DNA from: Citrobacter sp. Awk 4
GTDB taxonomy: Bacteria; Pseudomonadota; Gammaproteobacteria; Enterobacterales; Enterobacteriaceae
Assembly: GCF_028069725.1 (NCBI RefSeq)
Contig: NZ_JANEWG010000039.1
Location: 1 to 41,731, forward strand
Reading direction: 5' to 3'
Length of the DNA stretch: 41,731 nt
Below are positions 36,184 through 41,731 of this stretch, one piece after another. Position numbers and translations under genes: made by a program. The stretch's first letter is position 1. Each line of letters begins with the position of its first letter. Below the pieces are notes generated by a model. That model was not told the DNA's origin and made no database searches. It was given only the letters and a program-made list of their open reading frames with translations.

Positions 36184-36525
36184 ATGAACAAAACACTTAG
36201 CCAACGCCTGTGCCTGACGGCAATGCTTACGCTGGGTGCCGTCATGTACACCACTTGTGCAATGGCAGAAACCAGCAAACTGGTGATTGAATCCGGGGAC
36301 AGCGCGCAAAGCCGTCAGCAGGCCGCGATGGAAAAAGAGCAATGGAACGACACGCGTAAGCTGCGCAATAAAGTGAATACCCGCACAGAAAAAGAGTGGG
36401 ACAAAGCTGACGCGGCATTTGATAAGCGCGATAACTGTGAACAAAGCGCGAATATCAATGCCTACTGGGAACCGAATACCCTTCGCTGCCTGGATCGTCG
36501 CACCGGCCGCACGATTGCACCCTAA
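36184..36525 (+). CDS. ynfB: Periplasmic protein YnfB (DUF1283)
   Basis: The 113-residue protein has a signal peptide (cut near CAMAETS) and matches YnfB. The mature part is highly charged and helical ([20 protein letters not shown]) and ends with [20 protein letters not shown], where two cysteines may pair. No function is known. AAAGGA supports the start. It lies 34 bases before speG, probably in one operon. Confidence 0.94.
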   Translation: MNKTLSQRLCLTAMLTLGAVMYTTCAMAETSKLVIESGDSAQSRQQAAMEKEQWNDTRKLRNKVNTRTEKEWDKADAAFDKRDNCEQSANINAYWEPNTLRCLDRRTGRTIAP

Positions 36526-36559
36526 AATGACTGTTTAAGAAGGAATGTAAGGATACCGT

Positions 36560-37120
36560 ATGACCAGCGCCCACAGTGTCAAACTCCGCCCGCTTGAGCG
36601 CGAAGATTTACGATTTGTACACCAGCTCGACAATAACGCCAGCGTGATGCGGTATTGGTTTGAAGAACCCTATGAAGCCTTTGTCGAGCTTTCCGATCTT
36701 TATGACAAACACATTCATGACCAGAGCGAACGCCGCTTTGTTGTGGAATGCAACGGTGAGAAAGCCGGTTTAGTTGAACTGGTCGAAATTAACCATGTGC
36801 ATCGCCGGGCCGAATTTCAGATCATCATTTCTCCGGAATATCAGGGGAAAGGTCTGGCCTCTCGCGCAGCAAAACTGGCGATGGATTACGGTTTTACCGT
36901 GCTCAATCTCTACAAACTTTACTTGATCGTCGATAAAGAAAACGAGAAAGCGATTCACATCTATCGCAAATTAGGTTTTATGATAGAGGGCGAATTAATT
37001 CATGAATTTTTTATCAACGGCGAATACCGCAATACCATTCGGATGTGTATATTCCAGCAACAGTATTTGGCGCAACACAAAACGCCAGGTTCTCAGTTGC
37101 TAAAACCCACCGCGCAGTAA
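36560..37120 (+). CDS. speG: Spermidine N-acetyltransferase
   Basis: The 186-residue GNAT enzyme matches SpeG. It acetylates spermidine and spermine with acetyl-CoA to relieve polyamine toxicity. The acetyl-CoA motif is [20 protein letters not shown], the catalytic Tyr lies in HIYRKLGF, and acidic residues of the N-terminal polyamine sites are seen in [11 protein letters not shown]. The family forms dodecamers. The gene is intact, unlike in Shigella, where speG is lost. It converges on ynfC with 8 bases between stops. Confidence 0.97.
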   Translation: MTSAHSVKLRPLEREDLRFVHQLDNNASVMRYWFEEPYEAFVELSDLYDKHIHDQSERRFVVECNGEKAGLVELVEINHVHRRAEFQIIISPEYQGKGLASRAAKLAMDYGFTVLNLYKLYLIVDKENEKAIHIYRKLGFMIEGELIHEFFINGEYRNTIRMCIFQQQYLAQHKTPGSQLLKPTAQ

Positions 37121-37128
37121 ACTGCGGT

Positions 37129-37839
37129 TTAGTAATACTCAATGGTATTTTTAATGGTGTAACTCCGTTCAACTGCTGGTTTAGCGCTTTCATCGACAAT
37201 AATAAGCTGGCAGTTGATCGGGTTAGCGTGGGCGTCATATTCGCAGGTTTGCTTCACATGACCCACGGGCCGATCGTTAAGCAGGCTCACGGCGGTATAA
37301 TCCATTTTTTTTAGCGGGTCCGGCGACGGTTTAGCGCTGACCGACAATTTACTGTCTTTGGTGACCGTGGTCTTACCCAACGGGTATCCATCGGCGTCGT
37401 AGCGGTACTGTATTTCCATCTCTTTACCCGCAGCGCTCACGACGAAACCGTTATCATCGGTATCCCAGACAACCCCTGCCGAAGGCAATTCCGCCAACTG
37501 GCATTTCCCCTGCAGGCGCACCCGTTTTTCCAGCGTCTCGGCATCACGGTAAAAATTGGCATCCAGCACTAATGCCACCCCGGTATTATTTTCCAGATCG
37601 TGAAGCTCAAGCGTATCAAAGCAGCCTTCCTGCGATAACGTGCCGCTGACCCGTTTTGCCACTTCGCCTTTATCATTCATCAACGTCTGGCTGAAATCCT
37701 TCACCGGACCACGTAACGGATCAAAATCAAATTCATTGGAAAAGCTGGCCATTTCCGGCGTATACGACACCAGGCTGGTCGCGTTATCACAGCCAGCAAG
37801 CATCACGCACAGAAAACTCAGTAGCGCCTTTTTCGTCAC
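37129..37839 (-). CDS. ynfC: Lipoprotein YnfC
   Basis: I place the start at the GTG at 37839: it gives 236 residues, the E. coli YnfC length as I recall it, and a proper lipoprotein signal (MTKKALLSF to LAGC, Cys17). A frame from 37875 adds 12 residues and spoils the signal. The residue after the lipid Cys is Asp (CDNA), the inner-membrane retention signal. Conserved segments include EMASFSNEFDFDPLRGPVKD and the closing YTIKNTIEYY. The family is UPF0257, function unknown. Confidence 0.93.
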   Translation of the reverse strand: MTKKALLSFLCVMLAGCDNATSLVSYTPEMASFSNEFDFDPLRGPVKDFSQTLMNDKGEVAKRVSGTLSQEGCFDTLELHDLENNTGVALVLDANFYRDAETLEKRVRLQGKCQLAELPSAGVVWDTDDNGFVVSAAGKEMEIQYRYDADGYPLGKTTVTKDSKLSVSAKPSPDPLKKMDYTAVSLLNDRPVGHVKQTCEYDAHANPINCQLIIVDESAKPAVERSYTIKNTIEYY

Positions 37840-37930
37840 ATTATTCACCGCGTTACAGGGAAGATTTTCAATCATATTAGCAAATACAGAGAGTTACGCC
37901 ATAGCGTAATGAACCCCAAATAACACTCAA

Positions 37931-37958
37931 GAAAAGGCCCACTCTACAGAATGGGCCC
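37931..37958 (-). terminator. Intrinsic terminator of the cupin gene
   Basis: On the minus strand GGCCCA (rc of 37952-37957) pairs with TGGGCC (rc of 37936-37941) and is followed by TTTTCTTG. It lies about 55 bases after the cupin stop. Confidence 0.7.
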
Positions 37959-38012
37959 TATACACGATGATGAATGATGAGCATCGTACTGGTGTTCGAT
38001 AACTTTTTTGCT

Positions 38013-38396
38013 TTATGGCGAGTCGGTGCAACCACTCTCTTTATGTTTAGCCCAATCGACCATTCCCTGGAAGTCAACAATGACCACGGATTCATCCCCC
38101 ACAACCCAGGCATCGTGACCGGGGGGAATACGTGACAAGTTACCAGGCAGACAATCGAATTCAGAGCCATCGTCCATTTTTACCCGCAGCACCCCGGCAA
38201 CGTGATACTGAAAATGAGGCGCTTCACAACTCTTCGTCCCGGCGATAGGCTGCACGGATGTCGCCCATCGCCATCCAGGCTCCAGCACCGCCCGACCCAC
38301 TATCGCTCCCCCGATATTCAGGAGCTCCAGTCGTCCATTCGGAAACTCGCGAACTTCGTCTGGTGTACCAAATGATTTCACTTCTGCTATGTCCAT
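38013..38396 (-). CDS. Cupin-domain protein
   Basis: The 126-residue protein has a single cupin barrel, with the signature region in PHFQYHVAGVLRVKMDDGSEF and a second motif PGNLSRIPPGHDAWVVGDE. The usual first-motif histidine pair is reduced to PHFQYH, so metal binding is plausible but not certain. AGGAGGTG precedes the ATG at 38396, a near-perfect ribosome site that rules out the longer frame from 38438. No enzyme activity can be assigned. I do not recall it between ynfC and ynfD in E. coli K-12. Confidence 0.85.
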   Translation of the reverse strand: MDIAEVKSFGTPDEVREFPNGRLELLNIGGAIVGRAVLEPGWRWATSVQPIAGTKSCEAPHFQYHVAGVLRVKMDDGSEFDCLPGNLSRIPPGHDAWVVGDESVVIVDFQGMVDWAKHKESGCTDSP

Positions 38397-38640
38397 TGCG
38401 CACCTCCTTAGATTGAATACGCGCATGGTCGCTCTCAAAGTATACCAACAGCGGTTATTTTTTGTTCACTCTCGGGGCGGCGCACCGCAATAATGATGGG
38501 GGCAAACTGGCAGTATCGGTTTGGGGATATTTTGGGAAGTCGCGCTATTTTAAGAACCTTCAACGGGTTGCGTTCAAATACGGAGGGGTATACTACAAAT
38601 GCTATGCTTTATTTATCGTTTTCTATAGAAGGAGTGAATG

Positions 38641-38946
38641 ATGAACCTAACCAGAGGAATTGCCGTCTTGTTACTGGTGACCGCCTCCCCGTGGGTCATG
38701 GCTGCACCGGAATCGTGCGAAAGAGTCAAAAGCGATATTGAGCAGCGGATCATTAACAACGGTGTGGCGGAATCGAGTTTTACCTTAAATATCGTGCCGA
38801 ACGATCAGGCCGATCAGCCTGATTCGCAGGTTGTGGGGCATTGCGCAAACGACACCCACAAAATCCTCTATACCCGCACGAGTAGCGGAAACGCCCCGGC
38901 AAATAGCAGCCCAGCTCAGGACGGCCCCACCGTCGAACCGCAGTGA
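38641..38946 (+). CDS. ynfD: Periplasmic protein YnfD (DUF1161)
   Basis: The 101-residue protein (102 if the preceding ATG at 38638 is used) has a signal peptide ending near VMAAPESC and matches YnfD. The mature part has the DUF1161 pattern CERVKSDIEQRIINNGV and a second cysteine in VVGHCANDTHKILY, likely a disulfide. The C-terminus is low-complexity and disordered. GGAG spacing favours 38641. No function is known. A terminator follows. Confidence 0.92.
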   Translation: MNLTRGIAVLLLVTASPWVMAAPESCERVKSDIEQRIINNGVAESSFTLNIVPNDQADQPDSQVVGHCANDTHKILYTRTSSGNAPANSSPAQDGPTVEPQ

Positions 38947-38955
38947 TCCCCTTTT

Positions 38956-38975
38956 GCCCTCCGTTCCTGGAGGGC
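38956..38975 (+). terminator. Hairpin terminator of ynfD
   Basis: GCCCTCC pairs with GGAGGGC around GTTCCT, 9 bases after the ynfD stop; the tail is ATCCCTTAT, so only weakly T-rich. Confidence 0.65.
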
Positions 38976-38985
38976 ATCCCTTATA

Positions 38986-39026
38986 TTGACGTGGATTAAT
39001 ACCCCTTGACCTTACAAGGGTAAACT
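38986..39026 (+). promoter_or_regulatory. Anaerobic promoter of ynfE: FNR-like site, NarL-like heptamers
   Basis: TTGAC-GTGG-ATTAA (38986-38999) resembles an FNR site with two mismatches. TAAACT (39021-39026) would be the -10, placing the FNR site close to -41.5. TACCCCT (39000-39006) matches the NarL heptamer, and AAGGGTA (39016-39022) is an inverted near-match; both overlap a CCCTTG/CAAGGG palindrome at 39003-39020. In E. coli ynfE is FNR-activated and nitrate-repressed. Confidence 0.5.
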
Positions 39027-39096
39027 CATTGCATTATTAGCAGAGTACTAATTCCCATATAAAACAATTTATATAACGATTGCGATAATGGAGTGA

Positions 39097-40569
39097 ATGA
39101 TGTCCAGAGTTGAGCAACATGGAGGCATTAGCCGCAGAACGTTGGTGAAATCCACAGCCATTGGCTCACTGGCGCTTGCCGCGGGTGGCCTCGCTTTACC
39201 CTTCGGTGTACGAACTGCAGCGGCGGCTGTGCAAAAGGCAATACAACCGGAAGACGATAAAGTCGTCTGGGGTGCGTGCTCGGTTAACTGTGGCAGTCGT
39301 TGTGCTCTGCGCCTGCACGTCCGGGATAATGAAGTCTGGCGGGTTGAAACCGACAACACCGGCGACGATGTTTACGGCGATCATCAGGTACGCGCCTGTT
39401 TGCGTGGTCGTTCTATTCGTCGACGGATTAATCATCCAGACCGCCTCAATTATCCGATGAAACGCGTGGGCAAACGTGGGGAAGGAAAATTTGAGCGAAT
39501 CACCTGGCAAGAGGCCCTTGATATCATCAGCGATAGCCTCAAAAGTACCGTAGAAAAATACGGTAATGAAGCCGTTTATATCAACTACTCCTCCGGCATC
39601 GTCGGCGGCAATATCACTCGCTCCTCCCCTTACGCCTCACTGGTGGCCCGGCTGATGAATTGTTATGGCGGTTTTCTCAGCCACTATGGCACCTACAGCA
39701 CAGCGCAAATCGCCGCTGCCATGCCTTATACCTACGGCTCCAATGACGGCAACAGTACCTCGGATATTGAAAACACCAAACTGGTGGTGATGTTTGGCAA
39801 TAACCCTGCTGAAACCCGAATGAGCGGCGGCGGAGTTACCTATTTTCTTGAACAAGCCAGGGAACGCTCGAATGCCAGAATGATCGTCATTGATCCGCGG
39901 TACACCGATACCGCAGCGGGTCGTGAAGATGAGTGGATCCCCATCCGGCCAGGTACGGATGCTGCACTGGTCGCGGGAATCGCCTGGGTGTTGATTAATG
40001 AAAATCTTGTCGATCAGCCTTTTCTCGACACCTGTTGTATCGGCTACGATGAAAAAACACTCCCCGCTGGCGCGCCAGCCAACGGGCACTACAAAGCCTA
40101 CATTCTGGGTCAGGGAGAAGACGCCACCGCCAAAACGCCGCAGTGGGCATCGCACATTACCGGCATCCCGGTCGATCGCATTGTGAAACTCGCGCGTGAA
40201 ATTGGCACAACCCAACCTGCTTATATTTGCCAGGGATGGGGTCCCCAACGCCAGGCGAATGGCGAGTTAACCTCACGCGCGATTGCCATGCTGCCGATTC
40301 TTACCGGCAACGTCGGAATTCATGGTGGCAACAGCGGTGCCCGCGAATCCACATACACCATTACGATTGAGCGCATGCCGCTGCCGAAAAATCCGGTTAA
40401 AACGCAAATTTCCTGTTTTAGCTGGACCGACGCCATCTCACGAGGCCCGGAGATGACCGCCCTACGTGACGGCGTTCGTGGCAAAGAAAAGCTGGATGTG
40501 CCGATTAAATTTATCTGGAACTTCAAGGACTTGAAGCGGACCCTTAGTAGGCCTGAGGTCCTGCATTGA
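39097..40569 (+). pseudogene. ynfE: ynfE, truncated: selenate/DMSO reductase catalytic subunit
   Basis: The first about 475 residues match YnfE, a Tat-exported molybdoenzyme of the DMSO reductase family implicated in selenate reduction. Seen are the twin-arginine signal ISRRTLVKSTAIG, the cysteine cluster CSVNCGSRC for an iron-sulfur site, and the molybdopterin segments GGNITRSSPY, GSNDGNSTSDIENTKL and FGNNPAETRMSGGG. Full length is about 808. Matching stops after FIWN (codon at 40519-40521); the family continues with Tyr-Ala and then Asn-Thr-Leu, but here an unrelated 16-residue tail runs to TGA at 40569. The product would lack the C-terminal cofactor-binding half. ynfF, ynfG and ynfH are not reached. 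An ATG at 39100 has the better ribosome spacing. Confidence 0.93.
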
Positions 40570-40762
40570 GTCAAGACCTTGTGTCATTCTTTGTGCCAGA
40601 CTTGTGTCATTAGACGGGATGTCTAGACGGCTGGTCAGGACCCCCGGTGGCCTCGGTCTGGACTTGAGGTGGGCCTATGGGGGGAAGTCTGCTGGCTTAA
40701 TGTATTAGATGGTCATTCACATTTTTCTGTCAGAAACCATCGGTCCCACTGTGAGTCCAAAC

Positions 40763-40918
40763 CTAAGGACCTAGAAGTCCACCCACAGCCTTAGACAGAG
40801 TGTCGAACACATCCACACCGAGTCGACCAGAGAGGACCATGTAGAGACCCACAGAGAGGAACACGAGTTTATAGACCAGAGTCAGGAGGGACTTCAGGTC
40901 TGCGGAAGTCATAGACAT
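40763..40918 (-). CDS. Small phage membrane protein (51 residues)
   Basis: An ATG at 40918, 2 bases after a TAGGAGCT ribosome site region, opens a 51-codon frame ending TAG at 40763. The product starts MSMTSADLKSLLTL, has one hydrophobic helix (KLVFLSVGLYMVL), then an amphipathic tail rich in Gly and Val ending GGLLGP. Its size and single helix would suit a holin-like or pinholin-like protein, but sequence does not prove this. Codon choice (CTG, GTC, TCC, GAC) is like that of the two phage genes before it. It lies 63 bases after the gp7.3-like gene. Confidence 0.6.
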   Translation of the reverse strand: MSMTSADLKSLLTLVYKLVFLSVGLYMVLSGRLGVDVFDTLSKAVGGLLGP

Positions 40919-40981
40919 AAAGCTCCTATCTGTTATGTTATATTATTGCATTAACAACAGGTCCAGACCATAGTTAGTTAA

Positions 40982-41221
40982 TCACAGTGATAGCCCACCA
41001 CCTGAAGTCCTGCTGATATTCAGTCCAGACTTACCTCTGCTCATGGTCTTACCTCCCTCGGTCTCCTGACCTTGGGTATCGACTACAGCTTGCTGAGCGT
41101 CATCTGGAGGAGCTACAGGAGGAGCTACAGGAGGCGGGACCGAAGCCCCACCTTGAGTCCCACCACCACCTGTCAGGCCCTTGGCGATGGACCTGAAGCC
41201 TTTACTAATGCTCTTACCCAT
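40982..41221 (-). CDS. Small phage virion protein, gp7.3-like C-terminus
   Basis: The 79-residue protein begins MGKSISKGFRSIAKG (basic, amphipathic) and has a Pro-Ala-Val low-complexity middle built from a 12-base tandem repeat. It ends GKSGLNISRTSGGGLSL. From memory, T7 gp7.3 has the same plan: basic MGK start, disordered middle and a C-terminus of the SVARSSGGGINI type. T7 gp7.3 is a tail/virion protein needed for infection. The likeness rests on short motifs, so it may be a functional analogue rather than a clear orthologue. It starts 5 bases after the capsid-like stop. Confidence 0.6.
   Translation of the reverse strand: MGKSISKGFRSIAKGLTGGGGTQGGASVPPPVAPPVAPPDDAQQAVVDTQGQETEGGKTMSRGKSGLNISRTSGGGLSL
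41106..41129. repeat. Tandem 12-base repeat in the gp7.3-like gene
   Basis: GGAGGAGCTACA occurs twice in a row and begins a third time at 41130. On the coding strand it gives repeated Val-Ala-Pro-Pro units, so changes in copy number stay in frame. Confidence 0.8.
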
Positions 41222-41226
41222 TGGTC

Positions 41227-41731
41227 TTACGCTTCGGTCTTGGTGAACTTCAGGCGTTTGACTACAGGCAGGACGGCAGTAGCTGAGCCAGTGCCCATCT
41301 TGACGGTCGTAGCAGCTTCAGCGACAACGAACACTTTACCGAGGATTTCCAAGTCATGGGACTGAGAGTCGCCATCACGTGAAAGGACGACCGTAATATT
41401 CTCACCGTCGTGACGGAAGCAGCCGAAGCTCAGGGCCGTGAAGCGTTTAGCCAACATGAACACACCTTTGTCCTCACCGTTGTAATATGCGATGTCGGTA
41501 CCCAGCATATCCACGATAGCGTCTTCACCAGAGAAGCCCTGCTTAGCAGCCAGACGAGAGAGAGCCTTGATGTGTGACTCATGGGCGATAATGCCATAGT
41601 CAGAAACCTCAGAACCGAAAGAAGACTCGGTGTTCTCATACAGCGCGTCCATGATAGTGTCTGCCTTAGCTGTCAGGCTACCAGTCAGGACCGGAAGCTC
41701 TACAGTCTTCAGTAGCTTAGAGGATTCCAGC
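41227..41731 (-). CDS. Phage structural protein, probably major capsid, C-terminal part
   Basis: The frame is open from the window edge (41731) to a stop at 41227, giving about 167 residues, so the N-terminus is missing; an internal ATG at 41652 is not needed as a start. The segments AHESHIKALSRLAAKQGFSG, DIAYYNGEDKGVFMLAKRF and FVVAEAATTVKMGTGSA, with alternating strands and a polar HESHIKAL helix, resemble the C-terminal half of coat proteins of podophage type. It is not like T7 gp10 as I recall it. The identity as coat protein is an inference from fold-like pattern and from the small virion gene next to it. Confidence 0.5.
   Translation of the reverse strand, partial: LESSKLLKTVELPVLTGSLTAKADTIMDALYENTESSFGSEVSDYGIIAHESHIKALSRLAAKQGFSGEDAIVDMLGTDIAYYNGEDKGVFMLAKRFTALSFGCFRHDGENITVVLSRDGDSQSHDLEILGKVFVVAEAATTVKMGTGSATAVLPVVKRLKFTKTEA

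Larger units (their letters stand above)
40522..41731 (-). mobile_element. Phage-derived segment joined to ynfE (right end outside window)
   Basis: From 40522 to the window end the sequence changes character: it is full of GTCC and GGAC words, and its genes lie on the minus strand with short gaps. Its products are phage-like (capsid-like protein, gp7.3-like protein, small membrane protein). No integrase, att-like repeat or tRNA is seen at the boundary. The join carries a palindrome, CTTCAAG-GA-CTTGAAG (40521-40536). Bases 40522-40762 hold no gene; a direct repeat CTTGTGTCATT occurs at 40578-40588 and 40601-40611. Whether this is a prophage edge, a phage remnant or an assembly chimera is open. 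Confidence 0.8.

Noticed and set aside
39637..40248. Minus-strand frame of 203 codons inside ynfE
   Set aside because: It is antisense to the molybdoenzyme gene and has no recognisable features.
40522..41731. T7-type phage promoter in the phage segment
   Set aside because: I looked for TAATACGACTCACTATA-like and SP6-like sequences and found none; the AT-rich stretch near 40930-40950 is not a recognisable phage polymerase promoter.
1..41731. CRISPR arrays, tRNA or rRNA genes, IS elements
   Set aside because: No regularly spaced repeats, cloverleaf-like sequences, rRNA stretches or transposase frames were seen.

Overview
The window reads as an enterobacterial chromosome close to Escherichia, most likely Citrobacter. 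From about 9.4 kb to 39.1 kb it follows, gene by gene, the E. coli K-12 order yneE-uxaB-dgcF(yneF)-yneG-glsB-sad-ptrR(yneJ)-sotB-marC-marRAB-eamA-ydeE-mgtS/mgrR-dgcZ-dcp-ydfG-rspR(ydfH)-ydfZ-ydfI-ydfJ-rspB-rspA-ynfA-ynfB-speG-ynfC-ynfD-ynfE. The differences are informative. An extra GNAT gene lies between uxaB and dgcF, an extra cupin gene lies between ynfC and ynfD, and no prophage separates ydfJ from rspB (K-12 carries Qin there). The genus call is an inference from protein similarity and gene order recalled from memory.

Left part (1-9.4 kb, accessory): the 3' end of an unrecognised AT-rich gene; an exported protein of unknown function; a DUF4136-type lipoprotein divergent from a Crp/IprA-like winged-helix regulator; a two-gene RND efflux operon (adaptor plus AcrB-family permease, no outer-membrane channel); a divergent Spy/CpxP-like periplasmic protein behind a structured leader; an M14-type metallocarboxypeptidase-like protein; and a GFA-family zinc protein.

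Middle part (9.4-30 kb, conserved core): galacturonate catabolism (uxaB), two GGDEF cyclases (dgcF, dgcZ), glutaminase and succinate-semialdehyde dehydrogenase (glsB, sad) with the LysR regulator ptrR, the multiple-antibiotic-resistance locus with a well-preserved marO, transporters (sotB, eamA, ydeE), the PhoPQ-linked small genes mgtS and mgrR, peptidase dcp, and dehydrogenase ydfG.

Right part (29-39 kb): the rsp/ydf sugar-acid cluster. rspA (mannonate dehydratase family), rspB (zinc dehydrogenase), ydfJ (transporter) and ydfI (mannonate/tagaturonate reductase family) form a compact unit with the GntR regulator rspR nearby. A 22-nt motif is shared upstream of rspA and ydfI. ynfA, ynfB, speG, ynfC, a cupin, ynfD and ynfE follow.

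The most striking feature is at the right edge. ynfE, a DMSO-reductase-family selenate reductase, stops matching its family at about base 40,521, near residue 475 of roughly 808. It is joined abruptly to about 1.2 kb of different sequence that carries, on the opposite strand, a phage structural gene that looks capsid-like, a small protein with a T7 gp7.3-like C-terminus, and a 51-residue membrane protein. This is either a phage-chromosome junction or an assembly chimera, and the sequence alone cannot decide which. No rRNA, tRNA, CRISPR array or insertion sequence was recognised.
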